Made by a program: the position numbers and the translations under genes. Of a stretch of DNA of 64,000 nt, positions 33,669-44,358 are shown one piece after another; position 1 is the stretch's first letter; the number at the start of each line of letters is the position of its first letter. Source of the stretch: Cranoglanis bouderius (Eukaryota > Chordata > Actinopteri > Siluriformes > Cranoglanididae); the NCBI GenBank assembly GCA_023630585.1, contig CM042559.1:1786501-1850500 (forward strand). The letters run 5' to 3'. The notes below the pieces were generated by a model. It was not told the origin of the DNA. It worked only from the letters and a program-made list of their open reading frames with translations, and did no database searches.

Positions 33669-34612
33669 AACTCCGATTCCAAAAAAGTTGGGACACTGTG
33701 TAAAATGTAAATGAAAACAGAAATCAATGATTTGCAAATCTCAAAAACCATATTTTATTCACAATAGAACATAGAAAGCATATACATTCTGAGGAAGTAT
33801 ATCATTTTCAAGAAAAAATAAGGTAATTTTGAATTTGATGGCAGCAAAACGTCTCAAAAAATTTGGGACTGGGCCATGTTTACCACTGTGTAGCATTCCG
33901 TCTTCTTTTAACAACAGTCCGTATACGTCTGGGAACTGAGGAGACCAGTTGCTGGAGTTTTGGGAGAGTACTAGTGTCCCCTTCATGTGTGATACAGGAT
34001 TCTAGCTGTTCCACAGTCCTGGGTCTTCTTTGTCGTAGATTTTGTTTCATGATGTGCCAAATCTTTTCAATTGGTGAAAGGTCTGGACTGCAGGCAGGCC
34101 AGTTCAGCACCCGGACATTTCTACTATGAAGCCATGCTGTTGTAATAGATGCAGTATGTGGTTTAGCATTGCCTTGCTGAAATACGCAAGGCCTTTCCTG
34201 AAAAAGACGTTGTCTGGAAGGAAGCATATGCTCTAAAACCTGTAGAAACCTTTCAGCATTGATGGTGCCTTTCCAGATGTGCAAGCTGCCCATAGGCACT
34301 AATGCACCCCCATACCATCAGAGATGCAGGCTTTTGAACTGACCACTGATAAGCTGGATGGTCCCTCTCCTCTTTAGTCCAGAGGACATGGCGTCCATGG
34401 TTTTCAAAAAGAATTTAAAATTTCGATTCGTCTGACCACAGAACAGTTTTCCACTTTGCCTCAGTCCATTTTAAATGAGCTTTGGCCCAGAGAATACAGC
34501 AGCATTTCTGGATCATGTACACATATGGCTTCTTCTTTGCATGATAGAGCTTTAACTTGCATTTGTGGATGGCACGGCAAACTGTGTTCACAGACAATGA
34601 GTTCTGGAGCCG
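33669..34612 (-). mobile_element. Truncated Tc1 element, 'AAAAAAGTTGGGACAC' family
   Basis: The right end of the element lies at 33669 ('aactccgattccaaaaaagt'). The - strand transposase runs from VNTVCRAIHKCKLKLYHAKK and VLWSDESKF through HIWKGTINAERFLQVLEHML to SPDLSPIEKIWHIMKQNLRQ and VPRRIRTVVKRRRN. The second catalytic Asp is replaced by Gly (QQGNAKPHTA). It breaks off at 34612 before the N-terminal domain. Confidence 0.8.
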
Positions 34613-34900
34613 TACTATCTCGGACCCATGTAATCAGCGTATATGGGATTGATTGTGTTTGCACTTGTCTAACCCATTTGGTAAACCAAAATGGGCCCCA
34701 TTTGTGTTTCCCATATTGAGCCCATGCACTCATTTCCTATTAGTCACCCAACTAGGTGCCACATAAGGAGCCCACCTGGGTTTGGGTATCTGGGACCTAC
34801 TTAATTGACCCAAGTGGGCCCCAGATTTTGGGCCCATGCCCACTCTGTACCCCTGTAGCCCAAGTGTAACCCATATGGTGCCCACATAAACATGTTGGCT
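34613..34900. repeat. GGGCCCA-rich interspersed repeat
   Basis: It holds many variants of 'gggcccca', 'tgggcccat' and 'acccatatggtgccc', giving internal dyad-like echoes. It resembles a repeat seen in other fish genomes, but I cannot name its class. It lies between two transposon fragments. Confidence 0.45.
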
Positions 34901-34904
34901 GGGT

Positions 34905-35400
34905 TTTTGCAGTTATTGGCAAACAAGTCATATGATGACGAGTAGGCTTGTCATCGCATGACCAGATTAATTATATAAATTAAAAATTAGAAGGCATTGT
35001 GTCGTTACTTACTATGTTTTTTTGGCCCATGTTCCTAAAATTGGTGTTAAATTACTCAGTAGAGTCTAATATTCAATAATTATTAAAAACATACTGAGAT
35101 TTTCAAACAACATGGCCTCCACAGGACAAGTGGGGTGGAGCTTGATTTACAGTACTAATTGTAACCAAGAACTGGTTGTACAGATCCACACAATACTTGA
35201 AAGGCATCTTCAGGCCAATGTTATGGAGGAGGTTATGCAAAGTGTGTGGTGTGGTGGAGATAATATATACATTCCAAATAGCTGTTTTCCTGGAACCAAA
35301 AGTCTGATGGAGCCAAAATTTGGTGTGCTGAATTGTTCTGCTAATATGTAACTGGACTTTAATTTATTTTGGGTTACTTCAAAAACATGGCCTCATTCAG
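34905..35400 (+). repeat. Unclassified interspersed repeat ('ACTCAG-CAATAATTATTAA' family), copy 1
   Basis: Shares with copies at 48985, 52905, 53490, 55390 and 63370 the blocks 'attactcag...gagt', 'tcaataattattaaaaac', 'caaacaacatgg', 'gagcttgattta' and 'cttcaggccaatgttat'. No coding capacity of its own is seen. Confidence 0.6.
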
Positions 35401-35579
35401 CCAAATGTCTTTCACATTTTATGCAATTTCAGATATTTCATTTGTCAGCAATCCTCACAAACCTTAAAAGTATGTTCATCTATGGAATCTTTATTGTTCT
35501 ATGTAACAATAAACTACTGGCCAGATCTTTCCATCACTATATATATGGTGAGTTTTGTCTTTCTTGATAAAAAAACATA

Positions 35580-35865
35580 TACATCGATCAGCCGTTAAAA
35601 CCACTGACAGGTAAAGTGAATAACATTAACTATCTCATTACAATGGCATCTGTGGGATATATTAGGCATCAGTTGAACAGTCAGTTCTCGAAGTTGATGT
35701 GTTGGAAGCAGAAATAATGGGCCAGCATAAGGATCTGAGTGACAAGGGCCAAATTGTGATGGCTAGATGACTGGGTCAGAGCATCTCAAAAATGGCAGGT
35801 CTTGCACGGTGTTCCCTGTATGCAGTGGTTAGTACCTACCAAAAGTTGTCCAGGGAAGGATAACT
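35580..35865 (+). mobile_element. Tc1-like fragment, 'ATCGATCAGCC' family
   Basis: Starts 'atacatcgatcagccgttaa' and continues into the N-terminal coding region of a fish Tc1-like family; residues equivalent to LSDKGQIVMAR, LGQSISKMAGLAR and YAVVSTYQKLS can be read with frameshifts. It ends at 35865, joined to the truncated transposase of the right arm. Confidence 0.65.
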
Positions 35866-36896
35866 GGTGAGCCAGAAAAAGGATGGCAGCATATGTTGCT
35901 CCAAAATGTGTACATATCTTTCTGCATTAATTGTGCCCTCACAGATGTGCAAGTTACCCATGCCATGGTCACTGAAACACCCCCATACCATGACGGATGC
36001 TGGCTTTTGGAGCTGATGCTGATAACAGCTTGGATGGTCCTTTTCCTCTTTGGCCTGGAGAACATGACGGCTGTTTTGACCAAAAACTATTTGAAATGTT
36101 GACTCGTCAGACCACAAAACACAATTCCATTGTGCTAGTGTCCATCTCAGATGAGACCAAGCCCAGAGAAGTCGGTGGCACTTCTGGACAGTGTTGATGT
36201 GTGGCTTCTGCTTTGCATAGTAAAGCCTTAACTTGCATCTGTGGATGCAGCGGCGAATGGTGTTGACTGACAAAGGTTTACCAAAATATTCCCGAGCCCA
36301 TGTCAGGATATCGATTACAGATTTATGATGGTTTTTAAGACAGTGACGTCTGACGGATCGGAGATCACGCGCATTCAGTGGTGGTTTTCAGCCTTGCCCT
36401 TTACACACAGAGATTTGACCGGATTCCTTGAATCTTTTAATTATATTGTGCACTGTAGAAGGTGAAATGCCCAAAATCATACCGATTTGTCTTTGGGGAA
36501 TGTTGTTCTCAAAGTGTTGGATTATTCTGTTGGCAGTTTGGCGAGCCTCGACCCATCCTTGCTCTTGAAGGACTAGGCATTTTTTGGAGGCTCCTTATAT
36601 ACTATGATTAGACGATTTCCTCACCTGTTTCACATCACCTTCTTATTTCATCTTGTCACATCGCTATTAGTCCTAAATTGCCTCTGTCCCAATTTTTTGG
36701 AACGTGCTGCATGCATCAGTTTCAAAATAAATGTTTATATTCAAAAAACTATGCAGTTGATTGGGTAAAACATCAAATACCTTGTCCTTATACATTTTTT
36801 GTTTAAATACAAGTCAAAGTACATTTACAAATCAATCCTCTTTGTTTTTATTAGCGTTTTCCATACTGTCCCAACTTTTTCAGAATTGGGGTTGTT
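35866..36896 (-). mobile_element. Right arm of the nested cluster: Tc1 5' half with N-terminal transposase
   Basis: From the terminus at 36896, the - strand encodes an N-terminal region (frameshifted, about 36560-36290), then SVNTIRRCIHRCKLRLYYAK, VLWSDESTFQIVFGQN (first Asp) and SVMVWGCFSDHGMGNLHICE. It ends at TINAERYVHILEQHMLPS, where foreign sequence begins. The C-terminal half with the second Asp and Glu is missing. Confidence 0.75.
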
Positions 36897-37270
36897 GCTT
36901 CTAATTAAAAAATAGTCCACTGTAAAAATAGTCCACCAATAGTACACTGAGTTTTTACTAGGCAGCTAAATACTGAATATTGTTTTCTGTGCTTATTCTC
37001 CACACCAGTCTGCCTGTCTATTTAATTCTTAGCTTTACACCACAGGATTACAGCTCTAAGGATGTTATGTCGTGACTACCCCTTGCACCCTGACCCTCAG
37101 CTTTAAATATGCAGAGAAAGTCATTACACCGTACTGTACTGTATATGTATACGACAGTAAATGCTCTCTTTAAGTGACCATAACTGCTGTTTCCTCTACT
37201 TATGTATGTACTGTATGTGTGCATTTTGAGAGACAGTGCCTTTATTTCAGCCTCATTCTTGTTTACACAG

Positions 37271-37444
37271 GTTCACGAGACTGCTTGGAGTGTGTAGAAG
37301 TTGTATATGATCCTCTAAGACTTGGTCCTCCATGGATATTTTGGCCTTCCCTTATGGTACAATGCTGGTTCTGGGGGCCATCTCTGCTGCCTCCGCCTTT
37401 GTTGTCACCATCCTCATTGTGCTGGTGTGTGCGGGGTGTCACAC
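37271..37444 (+). other. lime1: lime1 exon carrying the start codon (5' UTR plus first coding part)
   Basis: The exon is bounded by an acceptor after 'ttgtttacacag' (37270) and a strong donor 'cac|gtaagt' at 37445. An alternative acceptor after 'tttatttcag' lies about 20 bp upstream. The untranslated part contains a four-codon upstream open frame (ATG ATC CTC TAA, 37307-37318), out of frame with the main ATG at 37332. Confidence 0.7.
37332..37444 (+). CDS. lime1: lime1 coding exon 1: N-terminus, membrane helix and palmitoylation motif
   Basis: LIME1 is a raft-associated transmembrane adaptor of lymphocytes; after tyrosine phosphorylation it recruits Lck and the inhibitory kinase Csk. This exon encodes residues 1-37 plus two bases of codon 38. 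MDILAFPYGT is the short outer end, and about residues 11-35 (MLVLGAISAASAFVVTILIV...) form one helix. CAGC at 33-36 is the CxxC palmitoylation motif expected directly after the helix. The ATG at 37332 is chosen because it gives the short ectodomain typical of the family and the phase-2 exon end matches the next exon. The identity comes mainly from exons 3 and 4. PAG1 is the nearest alternative. Confidence 0.8.
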
Positions 37445-37489
37445 GTAAGTGGCAATAGAACATGACTAATAAATCTATGTTCAATGTAA

Positions 37490-38236
37490 TACTGAATTAT
37501 TTCAAAAAATCAAAAGATAAATATGAGCTAATAGATTAGAATTTCACCTTTCATTTCCTGATATTTACATCTAGATATGTTAAACAACTTAGAACATGGC
37601 ACCTTTTGTGTTGGACCACCCAATTTTTAGGTGAGGAAAAGTATCAGAACAGGTAGTCTTAAAGTAAACACGTAATATTTGGTTGTCTATCCCTTGCTTG
37701 GAATAACTACATCAATCTGGCATCCCACTGACATCAATAAACTGTAGCATTCTTCTTTTGTGATGCTTTTCCAGACATGTACTGAAGCTTCCTTCAGTTC
37801 TTGTTTTTTAGGGGGGTTTCCCACTTCAGTCTCTGCTTCAGGAGGATCTTGTGTGTTTTGGATCATGAGCAGATGCTTACTTTCTCCACACTTTGGCCTT
37901 TCCATCACTTTGGTAGAGGTTAATTTTGCCACCAGAACCTTTGTGGCTCTTCTATGTATTTATATGTATTTCTATGTAAAATCTGGCCTTCTCCCATAGA
38001 CATGTTGGTCTTCATGTTGGTTTATCCTTTTTAACAGCAAATGCAGTCTTCACAGGTGAAACTGAGAGTAGACATTCAGAAATGTTAATTGTGCGAACAA
38101 TCAATCTGACAGGGCACACCTGGACAGCAAGAAACACCAGTCAGCCACATGTTCCAATATTTTTGATCACTTAAAAAATTGGGTGGGTTCAAACAAAAGC
38201 TGTCATGTTCTAATTTCTGTTAACACATCTAAATGT
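37490..38236 (-). mobile_element. Degraded Tc1 element, 'CAGTCCCCTCTGAAAC' family, copy 2
   Basis: Family blocks are present in order (ttatttcctggtatttaca-like, 'ggaccacccaatttttaggt', 'ggatcatgagcagatgctta', 'actttggcctttccatcact', 'ttcatgttggtttatccttt') with two internal deletions and no termini. It begins about 45 bp after the lime1 donor and ends where a terminus of another Tc1 family starts. Confidence 0.7.
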
Positions 38237-38372
38237 ACAGTGAGGGAAAAAAGTATTTGATCCCCTGCTGATTTTGTACGTTTGCCCACTGACAAAGAAA
38301 TGATCAGTCTATGATTTTAATGGTAGGTGTATTTTAACAGTGAGAGACAGAATAACAACAAAAAAATCCAGA
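38237..38372 (+). mobile_element. Isolated Tc1 terminus, 'AAGTATTTGATCCCC' family
   Basis: This matches the first ~135 bp of the element at 29861 (gaaaaaagtatttgatcccc ... gagagacagaataacaacaa). It is joined directly to the - strand helix-turn-helix part of a different Tc1-like transposase (38373-38520; INKWRKWGTTMILPRTGHPT), so it is a chimera of two families. Confidence 0.75.
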
Positions 38373-38544
38373 ATATTGCCGGCTGTTGTCTCTTAGGAAC
38401 CTCCCTGATACGTTTTTGTCTTGTCCTTCGAATTTGGTGGGATGTCCTGTTCTTGGTAATATCATTGTGGTGCCCCATTTTCTCCACTTGTTGATGATGT
38501 CTTCATGGTGTTCCACGGTGCATCAAATGTTTTGGAACCCTTTT

Positions 38545-39235
38545 CAGGGTTCGTACAAGGTGCTTGAAGTGCACCTTGGAAGTACTTGGATTTGGCTTTT
38601 TGAAATTTAAGTACTGGAAAACCTTGAAAATAGCCATTGTTTATCTAGTGGTGTTTAAAAAAGTGTTTGAACTATAAAAAGTAAATAAATACGAAAATAA
38701 CTTTAAAGTGTTTCTTTTCATTAGAACACAAATACAATCGTTTCACTTAAAATATGAATCCCCTCTGCAGCCCCTCCCCCTTTCCATAGAAGAGGGCCAG
38801 TACTGCCCTGTGAGCGCGAGGTCCTGCTTTCCTGCTGCAGGTACACCTCTCTGTGTGAGAGAAAAAATAATGGAGTCGTCTCTCCCAACTTTGGCTCCCA
38901 GTTTGGGAACAGTGTTGTGTGTGATGTGCTTGCCATGTTTCCTGTAAAAGTCCATCGCAACCTTGTGACAGCTTCCCGATCCAGTCATGAGAATGATTTC
39001 AATACATTCTTCTTTTGTCAAAGGTAGTCTTAAAGGCTACCTGAAAAAACATAAAATAAAACTAAGTATAAAAATTTTGGAAGACATTATGCTAAAAATT
39101 TTTTTTATTTCCCCTATGTATGGAGACTTTTGGGACACCCTGTATATTGACGTTATGGTGAAGTTGAAGCAATGGCTGGGAAATGCAAATTTTGTCCAGA
39201 ATAGCTGCAAAAGGCGCCATATAAAAGTTGATTGC

Positions 39236-39270
<35 letters not shown>

Positions 39271-39441
39271 CATTATTATTGTTGTTGTTGTTTTTATTTT
39301 ATTATTTTTTTATTTAAAAAGACTAAATAAAGAATATGTTTGAATGACCTCTCTTGTATAGTCCTTGAAAACAGAAACAAATAGTGCTTGAAAAGTCCTT
39401 GAAAGTCCTGGAATTTCATTATGAAGCATGTATGAATCCTG
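38545..39441. mobile_element. DNA transposon with 6-bp target duplication, containing a mariner-like fragment
   Basis: Ends 'cagggttcgtaca' and 'tgtatgaatcctg' are inverted, and CCTTTT flanks both sides (38539-38544 and 39442-39447). The left arm has 'gtacaaggtgcttgaagtgc' and 'ggaaaaccttgaaaatagcc'; the right arm has 'agtccttgaaagtcctggaa'. It encodes no transposase of its own. Inside, from about 38720 to 39143 on the - strand, lies a mariner-like fragment: residues TKEECIEIILMTGSGSCHKV and an end reading 'tttgggacaccctgta'. A (ATT)n/(GTT)n microsatellite follows at 39237-39290. Confidence 0.6.
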
Positions 39442-39629
39442 CCTTTTGTACCCCTCTCCTGATCGATACCTTTCAACAGTAAGACTCTGTACATGCTTTG
39501 TAAGCTCTTTGTGGACCATGGCTTCAGCAGTCGGATGAAATAAAGATGATGTCAGGAAAATCTTAAAGAAACAGCTGATCTTTATTTAGGTTTAATCGTA
39601 ATCACTTCATTAATGAAATGTGTAAGATA

Positions 39630-39785
39630 CAGTGCCCTACACTAATATTGGCACCCTTGGTAAATATGAGCAAAGAAGGCTGTGAAAAATTGTCTTTATT
39701 GTTTAACCTTTTGATCTGTTCAAAGAATTCACAAAAATTCTCTGCTCTCATGGATATCAAACAACTGCAAACACAGCAAGTTTAT

Positions 39786-39789
<4 letters not shown>
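39630..39789 (+). mobile_element. Tc1 terminus fragment, 'CAGTGCCCTACACTAATATT' family
   Basis: The left end of another fish Tc1 family ('ctaatattggcacccttggt', 'tggatatcaaacaactgcaa') is present without its body. It runs into a (TA)n tract and then the Tc1 at 39831. Confidence 0.65.

Positions 39790-39826
<37 letters not shown>
39790..39826. repeat. (TA)n microsatellite
   Basis: About 18 AT units, ending at the TA target of the following Tc1 element. Confidence 0.95.
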
Positions 39827-39830
<4 letters not shown>

Positions 39831-41428
39831 CAGTATCTCACAAAAGTGAGTACACCCCTCATATTTATATCTTTTCATGGGACAACACTGAAGAAATGAC
39901 ACTGTGCTACAATGTAGCTTGTATAACAGTGTAAGTTTGCTGTCCCTTCAAAATAACTCAACACACAGCCATTAATGTCTAAACCACTGGCAACAAAAGT
40001 GAGTACACCCCTAAGTGAAAATGTCCAAATTGGGCCCAATTAGCCATTTTCCCTCCCCGGTGTCATGTGACTCATTAGTGTTACAAGGTCTCAGGTGTGA
40101 ATGGGGAGCAGGTGTGTTAAGTTTGGTGTTATCGCTCTCACACTCTCTCATACTGGTCACTGGAAGTTCAACATGGCACCTCATGGCAAAGAACTCTCTG
40201 AGGATCTGAAAAAAAGAATTGTTGCTCTACATAAAGATGGCCTAGGCTATAAGAAGATTGCCAACACCCTGAAACTGAGCTGCAGCACGGTGGCCAAGAC
40301 CATACAGCAGTTTAATAGGACAGGTTCCACTCAGAACAGGCCTCGCCATGGTCAACCAAAGAAGTTGAGTGCACGTGCTCAGCATCATATCCAGAGGTTG
40401 GCTTTGCAGAATAGACGCATGAGTGCTGCCAGCATTGCTGCAGAGGTTGAAGGGGTGGGGGGTCAGCCTGTCAGTGCTCAGACCATACGCTGCACACTGC
40501 ATCAAATTGGTCTGCATGGCTGTTGTCCCAGAAGGAAGCCTCTTCTAAAGATGATGCACAAGAAAGCCTGCAAACAGTTTGCTGAAGACAAGCAGACTAA
40601 GGGATGGATTACTGGAACCATGTCCTGTGGTCTGATGAGACCAAGATAAACTTATTTGATTCAGATGGTGTCAAGCGTGTGTGGCGGCAACCAGGTGAGG
40701 AGTACAAAGACAAGTGTGTCTTGCCTACAGTCAAGCATGGTGGTGGGAGTGTCATGGTCTGGGGCTGCATGAGTACTGCTGGCACTGGGGAGCTACAGTT
40801 CATTTAGGGAACCATGAATGCCAACATGTACTGTGACATACTGAAGCAGAGCATGATCCCCTCCTGGGCCGCAGGGCAGTATTCCAACATGATAACGACT
40901 CCAAACACACCTCCAAGACGACCACTGCCTTGCTAAAGAAGCTGAGGGTAAAGGTGATGGACTGGCCAAGTATGTCTCCAGACCTAAACCCTATTGAGCA
41001 TCTGTGGGGCATCCTCAAACGGAAGGTGGAGGAGCGCAAGGTCTCTAAAATCCACCAGCTCTGTGATGTTGTCATGGGGGAGTGGAAGAGGAAACCAGTG
41101 GCAATCTGTGAAGCTCTGGTGAACTCCATGCCCAACAGGGTTAAGGCAGTGCTGGAAAATAATGGTGGCCACACAAAATAATGACACTTTGGGCCCAATT
41201 TGGACATTTTCACTTAGGGGTGTACTCACTTTTGTTGCAGCAGTTTAGACATTAATGGCTGTGTGTTGAGTTATTTTGAGGGGACAGCAAATTTACACTG
41301 TTATACAAGCTGTACACTCACTACTTTACATTGTAGCAAAGTGTCATTTCTTCAGTGTTGTCCCATGAAAAGTTATAATAAAATATTTACAAAAATGTGA
41401 GGGGTGTACTCACTTTTGTGAGATACTG
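39831..41428 (+). mobile_element. Tc1 element, 'CAGTATCTCACAAAAGTGAG' family, copy 2
   Basis: Both termini are intact with TA duplications (39829-39830, 41429-41430). It is the same family as 31848-33318 but in the opposite orientation, and it lies within the lime1 intron between coding exons 1 and 2. The inner arm phrase 'aactcaacacacagcc' is mirrored near 41260. Confidence 0.93.
40173..41181 (+). pseudogene. Tc1 transposase, frameshifted
   Basis: Reads MAPHGKELSEDLKKRIVALH, LKLSCSTVAKTIQQFNRTGS, EGVGGQPVSAQTIR and KPLLKMMHKKACKQFAEDKQ. It then shifts frame at about 40603 to VLWSDETKINLFDSDGVKRV (first Asp), VKHGGGSVMVWGCMS, and a stop (TAG) at 40805. The second Asp region is frameshifted: DNDPKH has become frame-shifted sequence at 40890-40910. 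The Glu region SPDLNPIEHLWGILKRK is intact near 40980. About 340 residues were present originally. Confidence 0.88.
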
Positions 41429-41430
41429 TA

Positions 41431-42162
41431 AGCTTTTTAAACATATAAGTTCTGGTTGAAGGAAAAAGGTTGCACTGGACTGCAGGCTGAATGTAGGGGC
41501 TTTCCCCAAATCTCTGTGAATCAGGGCTGTTAGACTCAGCTAGCTAATGCTTGAACTTAGAGAATGATTACTTTTGCAGTACGTGAGCTGAAATATGACT
41601 TATGATTGTCAGGGTGACTTCCAACAGCTCATTTTTTTCATTGACAACAAAAAGCCATACGCACTGAAGCTTTAAATATGGTTGTATCTTTTCTACAATA
41701 GGGAGCAGCTTAAACTGAATGTATTATCAGTTTAACAGAATCAGCAGACACAATTTCTAATCACTCAGTAATGATGACAGTGACAGAGCTGAAAGCCTTT
41801 TATACACTTTGGAGCACATATTAACAGTATTCACATGTTAGGTCTTTTAATGTTCACATGCAAGCATTGTCAGAGATGCACAAAGGTGAAGAAGCTAAAA
41901 TGGAATGAGTGTGGGACCAAACAGAGGGAAGTGTGAAGGAAGTGAAAACCAATGAGGGGGTGTAAAACAAATAAGAGAATGGCAGAGGCTTTCAGGAGAG
42001 ATATGGGTGTATGGGAAAGATGGAGTGATAAAAGGAAGAGAGGAGAATTGGGGCATGTTTCTCCCTACTCTAATTTCTCTAGCTTTAAGGGGCATGTTTC
42101 TCCCTACTCATAAAAATATAATATTTTTTCTCTAGCATTAACTATGTAATTTGCTCTTGCAG
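41431..42162 (+). other. lime1: lime1 intron sequence
   Basis: No mobile element recognised. It holds a 38-bp tandem duplication (ggggcatgtttctccctact twice, 42051-42109). The end has a pyrimidine tract and the acceptor 'ttgctcttgcag' at 42162. Confidence 0.6.
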
Positions 42163-42217
42163 GAAAAGCAAAAGTAAACACAGCCATGCCAGCATGGGGA
42201 GTCAAAAGAGGGACATG
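42163..42217 (+). CDS. lime1: lime1 coding exon 2
   Basis: A 55-nt exon between the acceptor 'cttgcag' and donor 'ATG|gtgagt'. The first base completes codon 38 (Thr), followed by KSKSKHSHASMGSQKRDM (residues 39-56). The basic, Ser-rich stretch just after the palmitoylated cysteines is what is expected at the inner membrane face. It ends in phase 0. Confidence 0.8.
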
Positions 42218-42302
42218 GTGAGTTGTTGATTTAAGGTGATAACAAGCATACATTAAAGTATGACACATGTACATGCACACATTAAAGATGTATGTGTTGC
42301 AG

Positions 42303-42390
42303 GGTATTCTTCGTCAGTCCAAGCTGAGTTCCATGAGCAAATCAGACACACGCCTGCATGAGATGCACCGACTGCCTTGCAGTGCAAATG
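42303..42390 (+). CDS. lime1: lime1 coding exon 3, carrying the LIME signature SMSKSDTRLHEMHR
   Basis: An 88-nt exon (acceptor 'gtgttgcag', donor 'AATG|gtgagt') encoding GILRQSKLSSMSKSDTRLHE then MHRLPCSAN (residues 57-85) plus one base. The SKSDTRLHE motif is shared with mammalian LIME1 (SKSDTRLHELHR, from memory) and is the strongest single identity marker in the window. The 85-bp intron before it is short, unlike its neighbours. The phase-1 end matches the next exon. Confidence 0.88.
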
Positions 42391-42717
42391 GTGAGTGCAA
42401 AGTGTGTGCGCATTTGTATGTGGGTCAGATATAGGGGTGTAATGTAAAATAAATAAATAAATAAATAAATAAATATATATATATATAATTTTTTTTTAAA
42501 TACTGGCCTGCTAGGAATGTTTATCTAATAATTTTTTTCATCCACAAATAATAACAAATAGCAATTTGCAGAGCATAACTTTATTCAACTCCTGAATTTG
42601 TTCAGTTCCTCAGCTACTTCACTTTAGTTCATAACTGGCCTCAACCAAATGCCCTGTGAATCTTTCTGGTAGGCTTTGTATCAAATTTGCCTGAGTATGC
42701 TAGGGAAGATGCTATCT

Positions 42718-42900
42718 TTAAAAACAATATCGGACCTCATTTATCAAAGCTGGATTCATTCGTAAATCATTTGTACGGGCATTTACAACAGAAATTGGTA
42801 TTTAAGAAAGTCCTGTAATTTTGGGGGAAAATCAAAACATTTGTATCCTACGCATGCTCGTGAGTGTGTGTGAATTGATTGGCCTCAAATAATTTAATTT
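42718..42900 (+). mobile_element. Transposon end, 'GGCCTCATTTATCAA' type
   Basis: Contains 'acctcatttatcaaagctgg', 'cgtaaatcatttgta', 'catttacaacagaaatt' and 'gtgagtgtgtgtgaatt', matching the left arm of the 19.6-23.2 kb element. No partner end is nearby. Confidence 0.6.
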
Positions 42901-43504
42901 GATTTTTGGGAAGATTTTATTTTAATAACATCAGAGAAGAAACATAAGAATGAAGAAAAACACATGCAGTGAACATGCATATAAACAAATTAATATTTTA
43001 AATATGTATTAATGATTATTTTTTGGAGACCCAGCAGAGTGATGCTGCTTTGTGCACAGTGCATGGACGGCGTGAGCTATGGAGTGTTGTCTTAATAGTA
43101 AATAAAAGCTTATTTCTTTCATGAATTTTGTGTCAGTTTATAACCAAAATATGGTTTTATGTACCCACTATTTTGGAGTAAGGTAGTATTTAGATCAAAC
43201 CACACCAGTAAGGTAGTATTTAGAGAAAAAAAAAATCATGCGTCATCTATTTGTAAATGAATGTTTTGTTTTTCTTGCCAACTCTCTCACTTTTATCCAC
43301 TATACTATGTGTCTTGTGGGATTTTAGTCCCTCTGATCTAAACCAGATGCCCTATGAAGGTTTCTGGCAAACAAATACTGCACCCGCTATTTGTATTTGT
43401 ATTCATTTAGAACACGTGATCTATTCAATTCAGATAATTTTTGTATTTGTATTTGGCTACATACCTAGTCAATGAGAGAAAGAAACAGTTTGTGTGTCAA
43501 CCTT

Positions 43505-43720
43505 AGGCAGCACAGTGGTGCAGCAGGTCCCCTGTTTGATCCCGACCTCAGCTTACTAAGGTCCTACTGTCTTTCCCATAGGTTCTGCTGTTCCCTCATA
43601 GCTCCCATAAACATGCCTGTAGGTGGAATGGTAACGATAAATTGCCCCTAGGCATGAATGAATGTGTGTGCATGGTGTCCTGCGATGGACTGCCAACCTC
43701 ACGCCTAGTGTTACACCATG
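43505..43720 (+). mobile_element. SINE
   Basis: Reads 'ggcagcacagtggtgcagca', 'ccctgtttgatcccgacctc', 'aaacatgcctgtaggtggaa', 'aaattgcccctaggcatgaa' and 'gtcctgcgatggactgccaa'. It is a longer copy of the type seen at 7070-7240. Confidence 0.65.
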
Positions 43721-44358
43721 ACGTTAACTAAGATAAAGCAGTTACTGAAAGTGAGATAGTAAGAGTGTCAACACTTTAAGCCTTCTATAAGCTCCAGGGC
43801 TTGTATTTGAACCTTACACATAGTGAATTATCTCTTATCAAGGAGCATAAAATACACTGTAAATGTATGAAGGTTAGCAATTCAACTGCATCAGTATTAC
43901 AATGTTGACGTCAAAGTGTATGCTCCTTTTTGGGCAACACAGAATTTCTTTGGTTTCTTTTCAAATGTAAAAAGTCAGTAAATCCAGATGATCACACAAG
44001 GCATGTTTCTACTGATTGACAGAACACAGAGTGTTCTACACACACTCTACACAGAGTGTGTAGCAGAGGCTAATGTTAGCTCTTCAGTGTCTTCCCTCTC
44101 AGAAAGAAATGCTTTGCCTACATCATTGGGTGGTTAAGTTCTACTGTCTAATCTGCTGAATGTAATTGACTAAATTGTTTCATAAAGAATTGTAAACATA
44201 TTTATACCATTGACATACAAACACACACGCAAACAAACACTCATCCTCATTAAAACGCACATTCACAGATACACATGCTCCCACATTCATGTGCTTTGCT
44301 AATGCTGACCTGTCACTAAGCTGTCTGTAAGACTGATCTGTCTTTGGGGAATCTCTGT
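43721..44358 (+). other. lime1: lime1 intron, unassigned
   Basis: No feature recognised apart from a short imperfect duplication around 'acacagagtgt' near 44025-44060. Confidence 0.5.

Larger units (their letters stand above)
31745..36896. mobile_element. Nested Tc1 cluster between two inverted arms
   Basis: The left arm (31745-31847 and 33319-33668) and right arm (about 36440-36896) are inverted copies of one Tc1 family with ends 'caaccccaattctgaaaaag'. The mirrored sequence covers not only the ~200-bp terminus but also the 5' coding start (to 'gtagaaggtgaaatg'), so two element 5' halves point inward toward each other. Between them lie a complete Tc1 of another family, a truncated Tc1, a GGGCCCA-rich repeat, a copy of an unclassified repeat, and a further Tc1 fragment. 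Confidence 0.75.

Noticed and set aside
43257..43475. Small hydrophobic open frame
   Set aside because: No homologue recognised, no conserved context; chance frame in A+T-rich intron sequence.
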